Shown: in pieces, positions 4,310 through 10,813 of the stretch
Layout: each line of letters starts with the position of its first letter
Position numbering within the stretch: position 1 is the stretch's first letter
NCBI GenBank assembly: GCA_947085825.1
Contig: CAMTXX010000049.1
Span: 1-10,916, forward strand
Length of the DNA stretch: 10,916 nt
From: JAOUFP01 sp947085825
GTDB lineage: Bacteria > Nitrospirota > Thermodesulfovibrionia > Thermodesulfovibrionales > UBA6898
Direction of reading: 5' to 3'
Position numbers and translations under genes: made by a program
The notes under the pieces: generated by a model
The model's input: only the letters and a program-made list of their open reading frames with translations
What the model was told of the DNA's origin: nothing
Database searches by the model: none

Positions 4310-7300
4310 ATGCTGAAGGCCTATCTAAAGAACATAGCAGACACAAGCAATCGCGGCGACGCGCGGGAAGAGAGTTACTATCCTGTTCTTAAAGACCTGT
4401 TTGATGAGTTCAGCAGCTCAATCAAAAAGAAGAATGCCCATATAACGATCCTTCCGAAAAAGACAGAGGCCGGAAACCCAGATTTCAGGATATGGGACGG
4501 AAAACAGCATATCACAGGATACATAGAGGCTAAAGACCCCACTTCTGAAAATCTTGACAGGATAGAGGACACGGAGCAATTAAAGCGATACCTGCATACC
4601 TTCCCTAACCTGATACTTACCAATTTCCTTGAATTCAGGCTTTATCGTAATGGTGTTTTAACAGATAAAGTCCTTATCGGTAGACCTGTCATTCTGCATA
4701 AGCTGAAGACCGCTCCGCCTCTTGAGAAAGAACCTGAACTGCTGCAATTGTTCGAGAAGTTCTTTTCATTCTCGATTCCCAAAGTCTATAACGCAAAGAC
4801 CCTTGCAATAGAGCTTGCCAAAAGGACACGGTTCCTGAAGGATGTTGTTGCATTGGCGTTTGAGGGAGATAACGCCCCCCATCCCCCTCTTAAATTAAGA
4901 GGGGGCGAAGGGGGATTTATTCAGGGGTTCTATGCAGCTTTTAAAGAATACCTTATCAGCAGTCTTACAGAAGATCAGTTTTCAGACCTGTATGCACAGA
5001 CCATAACCTATGGACTGTTCGCAGCCCGTACCCGTTCAGAGAATGGCTTTAACAGGAAACTTGCCTATGATAATATCCCTCAAACAATCGGCATTCTGAG
5101 AGATGTTTTTCAGTTTGTTTCATTAGGCGCCCTCCCTCAACAGATGGAATGGATTATTGATGATATTTCAGAAATTCTGTCTGTAACAGACATCAACAAG
5201 ATACTTCATCAATACTTCCATGAGGGTAAGGGCAAAGACCCCATCATTCACTTCTATGAAACCTTCCTTTCAGAGTATGACCCGAAAACAAGGCAGATGA
5301 GAGGTGTTTATTACACGCCTGAACCTGTGGTTTCCTATATTGTCCGTTCATTGCATAGCATCCTTAAAGAGCAGTTCAATAGACCTGATGGATTTGCAGA
5401 TAAGAACGTAACTGTATTAGACCCGGCAGCAGGAACGCTAACCTTTTTAGCAGAGACGGCAAAACTTGCAGTTGATGAGTTTGTTTCTAAGTACGGAGAG
5501 GGAGGCCGAAAGACCTTTATAAAAGATCATATCCTGAAAAACTTCTATGCCTTTGAATTAATGATGGCTCCCTATGCTATCGGACATTTAAAAATGTCCT
5601 TCCTGCTTGAGGAATTAGGATACAGGTTACAGAAGGACGACAGGGTAAAACTCTATCTAACCAATACCCTTGAGATGGAAGAACTGCCGGAAACGAGACT
5701 TCCGGGAATGTCATCGCTGTCCGAAGAATCGCACCTTGCAGGAAAGGTAAAGAAAGAACAGCCGATTTTAGTGATATTGGGAAACCCTCCGTATTCAGTA
5801 AGTTCTGTCAATAAATCAGACTTCATTGAACATGAAATGGATGTCTATAAAGAGGATGTCCGGACCGAAAGAAATATACAGCCATTGTCTGATGACTATA
5901 TAAAATTCATCCGGTTTGCACATTGGAAGATTGAGCAAGACGGCAAAGGGATAATTGGAATGATAACCAATAATTCCTATCTATCAGGACTGATTCATAG
6001 AGGCATGAGGAAAAAACTTCTTGATAGCTTCGATGATATTTACATTCTGAATCTTCACGGTAACAGTCGTATTGGAGAGAAAACACCTGATGGAAGTAAG
6101 GATGAAAATGTATTCGATATTCAGCAGGGCGTATCTATCGTTTTATTCGTCAAGAAAGAGAAGAAGGGGAAAGGATGCAGGGTTTATTATCAGGATGTCC
6201 ACGGGTTGAGGGAAAGTAAATATGGCTATCTAAGTAAATCTAATCTCCGTAAAACAAAATGGACGAAATTGAAACCTTCAAATCCATATTATTTCTTTGT
6301 AGAGAAGGACTTTTCATTACAGCCTACATATGATAAGTTCTTGTCTATTTCTGATATCTTTAATGAAAATTCATTTGGTATCACAACTGCACGAAACCAT
6401 TTTGTTATTGGTTTTAACAAACAGGAAATTAAACAGCGGATGCGAACGTTTACAAGTGATTTGCCTGATGATTTGGTTGCGCAGTCCCTGGCTTTAAAAG
6501 ATACAGGCGAGTGGAACATAAAAGCTGCACGAAAAGCGGTTAAAAATATTGAGTGGAAGCAAGCTATAAAGCCTTACTCATACCGCCCCTTTGACTACCG
6601 AAGAATAATTTATCTGTCAGTTCTCATAGAACGGGATAGAATGGAAATTATGCAGCATCTTTCAGATAGGGACAACCTCAGCTTGTCTCTGACGAGACGC
6701 TTGAGAGACCCGGAATGGAAGCATGTATTCGCTACGCATTTTATAACAGACAAGACTTTGCTCTCTTCGCGAGATAACTGTTACTGTTTTCCTCTTTATC
6801 TTTACAAGGGGAAAGACAAATCCAAGAAACTCTCTTTAGGTAGCACAATGATGCTTTTTGAGCCTGAGGCAGAATACGGCGTGAAGAAGCCTAACCTGTC
6901 TGTTGAAATTGTCGAAAGATTAACGAAGGCATTTAAGAAGACACCTTCCCCCGAAGAAATCTTCTATTACATCTATGCTGTTCTTTACTCCGAGACATAC
7001 AGGACAAAATATGCAGAGTTCCTGAAGATAGACTTTCCAAGAGTACCGCTTACTAAGGACTATAAGCTGTTCAAAAAAATGTCTGAACACGGAAACAGGC
7101 TTGTTAATCTTCACCTATTAAAATCACAGGAGCTTGATTCACCGATTGCAAGATTTCAAGGGAAAGGGGATAACAGGGTGGAGAAGCCGAAATACACACC
7201 CTCCCTTAATCCCTCCCCTCAATCCCGAAAGCTTTCGGGACTCGCCCTTGGGCCAACAGTAGGTGCTCAAGCAGGAGAGGGTTGGGTGAGGAGTGGCTGT

Positions 7301-7531
7301 GTATATATCAACAAAGAGCAATACTTTGAAGGCATATCAGAGGAGGTATGGAGCTATCAAATCGGTGGTTATCAGGTTTGTGATAAATGGCTGAAGGACA
7401 GGAAAGAACGGATACTAACCCTTGATGAGATTCAGACCTATTGCAGGATAGTCACGGCAATTAATAAAACCATAGAGATACAGAAAGCAATTGATGAGGG
7501 ATACGGAGATATAGAGATTGAGATAATCTAA
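4310..7531 (+). CDS. Single-chain restriction-modification enzyme (type ISP/IIG-like)
   Basis: A 1073-residue protein. The N-terminus is a PD-(D/E)XK nuclease: PDFRIWDGKQ (D58), GYIEAK (E73, K75) and a following Q90-xxx-Y94. A helical connector leads to a gamma-class N6-adenine methyltransferase: motif I DPAAGTLTFL (371-380) and motif IV NPPY (492-495). The C-terminal third carries the YRPFDYRR signature (from Y758) typical of the type ISP coupler/target-recognition region. No helicase motifs are seen, so it is shorter than LlaGI-type enzymes and should methylate and cut as one polypeptide, as type IIG enzymes do. The target sequence cannot be read from the protein. Two in-frame low-complexity insertions (about residues 187-204 and 961-997) come from palindromic DNA repeats. 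There is no Shine-Dalgarno before ATG 4310. The frame is open throughout, so it is probably functional, acting in phage defence. Confidence 0.9.
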   Translation: MLKAYLKNIADTSNRGDAREESYYPVLKDLFDEFSSSIKKKNAHITILPKKTEAGNPDFRIWDGKQHITGYIEAKDPTSENLDRIEDTEQLKRYLHTFPNLILTNFLEFRLYRNGVLTDKVLIGRPVILHKLKTAPPLEKEPELLQLFEKFFSFSIPKVYNAKTLAIELAKRTRFLKDVVALAFEGDNAPHPPLKLRGGEGGFIQGFYAAFKEYLISSLTEDQFSDLYAQTITYGLFAARTRSENGFNRKLAYDNIPQTIGILRDVFQFVSLGALPQQMEWIIDDISEILSVTDINKILHQYFHEGKGKDPIIHFYETFLSEYDPKTRQMRGVYYTPEPVVSYIVRSLHSILKEQFNRPDGFADKNVTVLDPAAGTLTFLAETAKLAVDEFVSKYGEGGRKTFIKDHILKNFYAFELMMAPYAIGHLKMSFLLEELGYRLQKDDRVKLYLTNTLEMEELPETRLPGMSSLSEESHLAGKVKKEQPILVILGNPPYSVSSVNKSDFIEHEMDVYKEDVRTERNIQPLSDDYIKFIRFAHWKIEQDGKGIIGMITNNSYLSGLIHRGMRKKLLDSFDDIYILNLHGNSRIGEKTPDGSKDENVFDIQQGVSIVLFVKKEKKGKGCRVYYQDVHGLRESKYGYLSKSNLRKTKWTKLKPSNPYYFFVEKDFSLQPTYDKFLSISDIFNENSFGITTARNHFVIGFNKQEIKQRMRTFTSDLPDDLVAQSLALKDTGEWNIKAARKAVKNIEWKQAIKPYSYRPFDYRRIIYLSVLIERDRMEIMQHLSDRDNLSLSLTRRLRDPEWKHVFATHFITDKTLLSSRDNCYCFPLYLYKGKDKSKKLSLGSTMMLFEPEAEYGVKKPNLSVEIVERLTKAFKKTPSPEEIFYYIYAVLYSETYRTKYAEFLKIDFPRVPLTKDYKLFKKMSEHGNRLVNLHLLKSQELDSPIARFQGKGDNRVEKPKYTPSLNPSPQSRKLSGLALGPTVGAQAGEGWVRSGCVYINKEQYFEGISEEVWSYQIGGYQVCDKWLKDRKERILTLDEIQTYCRIVTAINKTIEIQKAIDEGYGDIEIEII
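4875..4914. repeat. Palindromic repeat inserted in the coding frame
   Basis: CCCCCTCTTAA (4883-4893) and TTAAGAGGGGG (4895-4905) form an 11-bp perfect hairpin with a one-base loop. It is extended outward by CCCCCC (4875-4880) and GGGGG (4910-4914) with a small internal mismatch. It is translated as APHPPLKLRGGEGGF, a composition unlike the surrounding protein, and keeps the frame. Confidence 0.8.
7196..7294. repeat. Second palindromic repeat in the coding frame
   Basis: A perfect 18-bp palindrome, TCCCGAAAGCTTTCGGGA (7223-7240), lies inside longer imperfect arms. The arms are CCCTCCCTTAATCCCTCCCC on the left and GGAGAGGGTTGGGTGAGGAG on the right. It encodes a Pro/Gly/Ser-rich loop (about residues 961-997, SRKLSGLALGP in the middle) that breaks the conserved protein, and the frame is maintained. 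Confidence 0.75.
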
Positions 7532-7637
7532 TAAAGATATCAAGCCTCCGGTCCGTTAGCGGAAGAGACTGAAGCAGTCCGTGGACTGGGAACACGTGCT
7601 GTGAAAGATAATGCTGCAATATACAGGGAGGACAGGC

Positions 7638-7766
7638 ATGGCGAGTAAAAAGGACATGAACAAGCGGCGCATGAAGGCGGCGCAGAGGAAACAGCCGTCT
7701 GTTTCGCCAATACGGCTTATCGGAAGCTTATTTCCGTACATCTTGCTGGCCTGGGTCTTGCAATGA
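7638..7766 (+). CDS. Small basic-hydrophobic ORF, 42 aa
   Basis: ATG 7638 follows GGGAGGA by 5-6 bases. The frame gives a strongly basic head (MASKKDMNKRRMKAAQRK) and a hydrophobic tail (LIGSLFPYILLAWVLQ) that could be a single membrane helix. Its stop overlaps the kinase remnant at 7763. It is not recognised. The good ribosome binding site argues for expression, but the tail is an out-of-frame reading of the kinase sequence. It may be the start of a gene cut by the same rearrangement. Confidence 0.35.
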   Translation: MASKKDMNKRRMKAAQRKQPSVSPIRLIGSLFPYILLAWVLQ

Positions 7767-7846
7767 ATATTGTAATACTTAACGGCATAGTCCGGAACCA
7801 CGGAGGTGAGATCATTGCAGAGAGCGGTAAAGAACATGGAAGCGCC
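7746..7846 (+). pseudogene. Histidine-kinase C-terminal scrap (HATPase G-box)
   Basis: In the frame passing through ATG 7763 the sequence reads GLGLAMNIVI then LNGIVRNHGGEIIAESGKEHGSA. This is the G2 box and last strand-helix unit of an NtrB/PAS-type histidine-kinase ATPase domain (normally GLGLAxVxGIVxNHGG). About 33 codons remain. Nothing upstream in the frame resembles the N and G1 boxes, and homology stops at about 7846 where the NtrC remnant starts in another frame. The frame runs on to a stop at 7865-7867. It is non-functional. Confidence 0.65.
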
Positions 7847-8409
7847 TTGGAGGCAAAGAGACTATAGGTGTTGAAGTCAGGGTTATTGCAGCTACGAATG
7901 AATATCTTAAAGATGCTGTGGACAGGGGAGCCTTCAGAAAAGACCTTTATTACCGGCTGAATGTCATCCCTATCGAGATCCTGCCCTTGCGGGAAAGAAA
8001 AGAAGACATTCCGCTTCTCATCAGACATTTTATCAAGAAGTTTTCTCTCAAAATGGAGAGGACTATCGCAGGCATAAACAAGGATGCAGAAGAGCTGCTC
8101 AAACGATATAAATGGGAAGGAAATGTGAGAGAGCTTGAGAATGTGATTGAAAGGGCGATTACGATAACGGATGACGATGTCATTGGTGCAGACGACCTGC
8201 CTGATGAGATCAAAACTGAAAGCAAAGCAATGCCGGAGAGCGCAGCAGCATATCCTAAAAACCTTACACTTTTTGATCTTGAACGGCTTCATATTGCAGA
8301 TGTCTTAAAGTCCGTGGGCGGCAACAAGAGCAAGGCTGCCCGCATACTCGGGATCGATTACAGCACCCTCCGCCGGAAGCTCAATTCCATGGACATACCA
8401 ATAGAGTAA
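7843..8409 (+). pseudogene. NtrC-family sigma-54 activator, 3' part only
   Basis: In one frame from 7843, RLGGKETIGVEVRVIAATN enters the AAA+ domain just before its sensor-1 strand. FRKDLYYRLNVIPIEILPLR (arginine-finger region) and RKEDIPLLIRHF follow, then WEGNVRELENVIERA (sensor 2) and a Fis-type helix-turn-helix, KSKAARILGIDYSTLRRKL, to the stop at 8409. The receiver domain, Walker A and Walker B (GAFTGA loop region) are gone, so it cannot remodel sigma-54 polymerase. The frame has no stop for 189 codons, so decay is recent or the C-terminal DNA-binding part is still made; a GTG at 7918 is the first plausible start. It was probably the response regulator partner of the kinase scrap immediately upstream. 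Confidence 0.85.
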
Positions 8410-8431
8410 ATTGCGCTGATTGGTGCAATTT
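8408..8431. terminator. Weak inverted repeat after the NtrC remnant
   Basis: AAATTGCGC and GTGCAATTT are 9-bp arms with one mismatch and a 6-base loop, starting in the stop codon. There is no following T-tract, so it is at best a poor terminator. Confidence 0.3.
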
Positions 8432-8682
8432 GCCTTTGTGTGTACGGAGAATTGAGGTTTGATGCTCTGATTTTGTCACAGAGCGGTGCATGATCTGATC
8501 CACGCATGAAGAATTTTTAAAAAGTGGTATGCTTTACGCTATAATTTATCCGTGACAAGTAGAATAAAAAATAATCCATTGAAGTGTTTGAAAATCTATC
8601 TATCTATTCCCCTTGTTATAAGCAGACTTTGTCCCGCAGTTTTTTCTGATGCTTCAAATCTCTTGCCTAGTGATGAACAGTC
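8432..8682 (+). promoter_or_regulatory. Intergenic with a possible promoter for the GGDEF gene
   Basis: No gene is seen. TATAAT at 8540-8545 is a consensus -10, with only a T/A-rich, non-consensus -35 around 8517. It would leave a leader of about 130 bases before ATG 8683. No riboswitch fold is apparent by eye. Confidence 0.35.
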
Positions 8683-9066
8683 ATGACCGATGAAAAAAAG
8701 GAGATGGAAAAGCAGCTCAGGAAGCTCAATGAAAACATTGAGGAATTTATAAAGATATCCATCGAATCCAGCGCCGCGACGAAAACCCGGAGTGTTTTTT
8801 TGGGTGAATTTGAGCCCATCTGCTGCCGCAAGATAAAGAGTTGTTCTAACGCGGATTGCCCGGCGTATGACTGCGCGGATTACCGTTGCTGGCTGATGGC
8901 AGGCACCCTCTGCGGCGGTAAACCTCAAGGGGAATTTGCGCAGAAGTATGGGACGTGTTTTAAATGCGAAGTCTTCTGCAAGGTCTCTGAAGACCCTTTG
9001 CGGCGTATTTATGGGAATATTGATATCCTCCTACCATCTGGAAAACAGGGCGCGCAAGCTCCATGA
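8683..9066 (+). pseudogene. Cys-rich N-terminal half of a diguanylate cyclase
   Basis: Residues 1-30 are a charged, probably coiled-coil start (KKEMEKQLRKLNENIEEFIK). Residues 47-99 hold ten cysteines: PICCRKIKSC, ADCPAYDCADYRCW, GTLC, and YGTCFKCEVFC. This looks like a metal-binding or redox module of the kind seen in front of signalling output domains. About residues 105-116 (PLRRIYGNIDIL) start the linker helix. The match ends at about 9031, where the frame loses the linker and runs to a stop. The linker continues one frame over (YHLENRARKL, from 9032) into a GGDEF domain, so one gene has been split by a one-base gain, or a two-base loss, near 9028-9031. The start at 8683 lacks a clear Shine-Dalgarno. 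The exact Cys-domain family is uncertain. Confidence 0.72.
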
Positions 9067-9562
9067 TGTTGCAATAAGTGACCCTTTGACAGGTCTTTAT
9101 AACAGACATTTCTTTAATGAGATTGTTGAAAGAGAGATTGCAAGCGCCGACAGGAAAGCCGAGACCCTGTCTTTTATCATGATAGATCTGGATAACTTCA
9201 AGAGAATTAATGACAATCTCGGACATCTCACAGGGGACAAGATTCTTGTTGAGGCGGCAAAGCTTATTAAGGACACTGTCCGCAGGTCAGACATCGTATT
9301 CCGTTTCGGCGGAGATGAGTTTCTTGTCTTCCTCAGAGACAGCAACTGCGACAGAATATCTAATATGGTTCTGCGGCTTACCGAAGCGGTAGAAAGGTGG
9401 AATGTCGATCATGCGGCTGCTTTTGGCTGCAGGCTTTCTTTCAGCATCGGGTGTTCAACCTGCGAGAAAAAATGCGATGTCCATGCCGCCATAAAAGAGG
9501 CTGATGAAAGGATGTATCAGAATAAACGGCAGAAGGAAAACCATGCAGCAGCCAAGCTATGA
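8936..9562 (+). pseudogene. GGDEF (diguanylate cyclase) half of the same gene
   Basis: Real homology starts at about 9032. Linker helix YHLENRARKLHDVAI, then DPLTGLYNRHFF (from about 9080) and MIDLDNFKRINDNLGH follow. Next come the allosteric I-site RRSD, five residues, and the active-site GGDEF (9308-9322). It closes with the C-terminal SIGCS and ADERMYQNKR. Such domains make cyclic di-GMP from two GTP, and catalytic and inhibitory motifs are both intact. The first 32 or so residues from ATG 8936 are the out-of-frame reading of the Cys domain, so that ATG is not the authentic start. Without the frameshift the product would be about 292 residues. The alternatives are a sequencing error or low-level frameshifting. 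The 3' end overlaps the PAS gene start by 20 bases. Confidence 0.85.
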
Positions 9563-9806
9563 AATTCTTGAGATGATCTCTGACGCTGTCCTTATCATAG
9601 ACAAGAACTACAAGATCGTTTTTGTGAATAACGCGATGCTCGAACTCTGCGGCGTGAGCAGTGAAGAGGTCATCGGCAAAACCTGCCACGAAATATCCCG
9701 CAACTGCCCGGTGCCCCGCGTTCCTCCGGAAACATGCCCTCATCGCGCGGTCTTCGCAACCGGAAAACCATCACAGGTCAAGCACACACTGCTGCCCGGA
9801 AGGTAA
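9543..9806 (+). pseudogene. PAS sensor protein, N-terminal part
   Basis: ATG 9543 is preferred because AAGGA lies about 7 bases upstream and the PAS homology starts at once (YEILEMISDAVLIIDKNYKI then VFVNNAMLELCGV, EEVIGKTCHE). A Cys-containing insert, NCPVPRVPPETCPHRAVF, and a TGKP turn are typical of PAS domains in bacterial sensor kinases. The frame stops at 9804-9806 after HTLLPGR. The next PAS strand (GKETIFSITASPIKD) is found one frame over, so a one-base gain in the CCC run at 9795-9797 is the likely break. The gene start overlaps the GGDEF gene by 20 bases, so the two formed an operon. Confidence 0.75.
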
Positions 9807-10050
9807 AGAGACGATCTTCAGCATTACTGCCTCGCCGATAAAGGACGCGGACGGCAACGTCGTACAAATGCTCGAAGTGTTGAGGGACATCACCGAGGCG
9901 GAAAACACGGCGAGCGCCCTTCAAAAGAGCGAAGCGCTCATGAAGAACATCTTTGAAAGCGTTGGCGAGGGGTTTATCGTCATAGACCCCGACTGCAAGA
10001 TCATTTCAGCGAATAAGGCATACTGTAAATGCGTACAACGCTGGCCTTAA
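9661..10050 (+). pseudogene. PAS sensor protein, second part, truncated at an attC
   Basis: From about 9798 this frame completes the first PAS domain (GKETIFSITASPIKDADGNV then EVLRDITE). A short linker helix (SALQKSEALMKNIFE) leads into a second PAS domain, SVGEGFIVIDPDCKIISANK then AYC. Homology ends near 10025-10038, and the frame then reads into the hairpin of an integron attC site and stops at 10048-10050. The first 45 or so residues from ATG 9661 are out-of-frame. A kinase or other output domain would have followed and is absent. Taken with the frameshift, the gene is dead. Confidence 0.75.
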
Positions 10051-10122
10051 CCAGCGCTGTCAATTATCCTTGCCAAAAACAAACCGGCATTAAGCAGCGT
10101 CTGGTTGAAGGCTTTGTTATAA
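10033..10122 (-). other. attC: attC recombination site of an integron cassette (outer)
   Basis: Read on the minus strand: R'' TTATAAC, spacer AAA, L'' GCCTT-c-AACCAG-a-CGCTG, a 35-base loop, L' CAGCGCTGGTTAAGGC, spacer CAGC, R' GTTGTAC. All 16 bases of L' pair with L'', leaving two unpaired bases. On the plus (attC bottom) strand these are T10100 and G10107, the same two bases, in the same order, as the extrahelical T and G of well-studied attC sites. The AACAAA-GCCT-C-AA start also resembles the Vibrio VCR. The antitoxin stop (10132-10134) is 9 bases before R'', as expected for a cassette. The crossover would lie between 10039 and 10038. The R' box deviates from GTTRRRY at one position. Confidence 0.82.
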
Positions 10123-10131
10123 CCGGCTTGT

Positions 10132-10347
10132 TTACTTTTTCAGAATATCTTCAGCAGTAAAAAATGAGGCTTTGCCTTTTCGCTCTTTAGCCTCAAATTT
10201 CTTTATATCATTTAAATCCGTGACATTTTCATAAAGTTCGAGTAATGATTTTTTCACCAGTGCTGATTTATCTTTGTGGAAATGTTCGGATAATTTTTTC
10301 AATATCTTTTCCTCGTCCTTATTTAGTCTGATAGATATCACACCCAT
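10132..10347 (-). CDS. RHH-type antitoxin (RelB-like), cassette gene
   Basis: A 71-residue protein. The N-terminus ISIRLNKDEEKILKKLSEHF, then DKSALVKKSLLELYEN, is a ribbon-helix-helix DNA-binding fold. The C-terminus (KFEAKERKGKASFFTAEDIL) is the flexible toxin-wrapping tail seen in RelB-type antitoxins. It follows the toxin gene with a 10-base overlap (10338-10347). A perfect AGGAGG (10358-10363) sits 10 bases before the ATG, inside the toxin gene. The stop is 9 bases from the attC site, which marks it as the last gene of an integron cassette. It should bind the toxin and repress the upstream promoter. It is intact. Confidence 0.87.
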   Translation of the reverse strand: MGVISIRLNKDEEKILKKLSEHFHKDKSALVKKSLLELYENVTDLNDIKKFEAKERKGKASFFTAEDILKK

Positions 10348-10607
10348 TTATCGTATACCTCCTCTCTCTTGGCAATTGAGACCACAAAATAATTGCTTTC
10401 CTCAATATAAAAAATGGCTCTATATTTTCCCTTTCTGACGCGATAGTAAGTTCTCTTGTCCGACGACTTCAATTTCTTGATGTCAAAAAGACTTAGGTCG
10501 TGCGTAGTATCCAAGGAAATAAAAACGTTATTAAATCTCTCGAAAATATCCCGAGGCAAAGAACCCTTAAAAACTGCCTTTCTGACATCCTCCTCATAAA
10601 CAACCAT
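10338..10607 (-). CDS. RelE/ParE-superfamily toxin, cassette gene
   Basis: An 89-residue toxin. YEEDVRKAVFKGSLPRDIFE (4-23) is the N-terminal helix pair. LKSSDKRTYYRVRKGKYRAI (46-65) then FYIE is the conserved RelE-like core with the basic R-x-G-x-YR element, and VVSIAKREEVYDKW (75-88) is the final strand with the usual KR-x-x-x-Y. Such proteins are mostly ribosome-associated mRNA cleaving toxins; gyrase poisoning (ParE) cannot be excluded. It is the first gene of the operon and overlaps the antitoxin by 10 bases. There is no Shine-Dalgarno before ATG 10607. A promoter candidate ends 6 bases before it, so the message may be leaderless. The local sequence is more AT-rich than the PAS/GGDEF region, consistent with a mobile cassette. 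Confidence 0.87.
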   Translation of the reverse strand: MVVYEEDVRKAVFKGSLPRDIFERFNNVFISLDTTHDLSLFDIKKLKSSDKRTYYRVRKGKYRAIFYIEESNYFVVSIAKREEVYDKWV

Positions 10608-10613
10608 GATATA

Positions 10614-10642
10614 TGTTTACAATGCATGACACTATTTGTCAA
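10614..10642 (-). promoter_or_regulatory. Promoter and operator-like dyad of the cassette TA pair
   Basis: On the minus strand TTGACA (10642-10637) is followed by 17 bases and TAAACA (10619-10614); the -35 is perfect and the -10 weak. The dyad TGACA-CTATT-TGTCA (10627-10641) overlaps the -35 and could be the RHH antitoxin operator. Six bases separate the -10 from the ATG, the same as in the module at 917-1293. Confidence 0.5.
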
Positions 10643-10745
10643 ATCTGGCTTTTATACGTCTTTTCTTATCGGGTAAAATTGTTTTGATATAAGCATAGGG
10701 GGTACAATTTATTTTTAATTATGCTGTTATTAATTTTATTTTTAC
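10643..10745. other. AT-rich cassette leader
   Basis: Non-coding sequence between the inner attC and the toxin promoter, with long A/T runs. Nothing further is recognised. Confidence 0.3.
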
Positions 10746-10812
10746 GTGCAACGACTGAACTCAACAGGTGCGGCGGTCGTTATGCCGTATCCTGTGGAGT
10801 GATTGGTTATGT
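10746..10812 (-). other. attC: Second attC-like site (inner)
   Basis: On the minus strand: R'' ACATAAC, short spacer, L'' ACTC-c-ACAGG-a-TACGGC, a 9-base loop, L' GCCGCACCTGTTGAGT, spacer TCAGTC, R' GTTGCAC, 67 bp in all. On the plus strand T10790 is unpaired and G10796 is mispaired opposite A10763, matching the T and G positions of the outer attC. One pair is G-T. It lies 2 bases after the stop of the partial antitoxin and upstream of the complete cassette, the expected place. It is weaker than the outer site because R' departs from consensus. Confidence 0.65.
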
Positions 10813-10813
10813 G

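Noticed and set aside
7575..7588. CAGTCC-GT-GGACTG hairpin after the restriction gene as a terminator
   Set aside because: The loop is only 2 bases and no T-run follows.
7717..8292. 191-codon minus-strand frame
   Set aside because: It lies opposite the kinase and NtrC remnants, whose homology is unambiguous. The translation is low-quality, Phe/Ser/Cys-rich shadow sequence.
8418..8432. TGG...TTGC resembling a sigma-54 -24/-12 promoter after the NtrC remnant
   Set aside because: The GG-to-GC spacing is two bases short of what sigma-54 polymerase needs.
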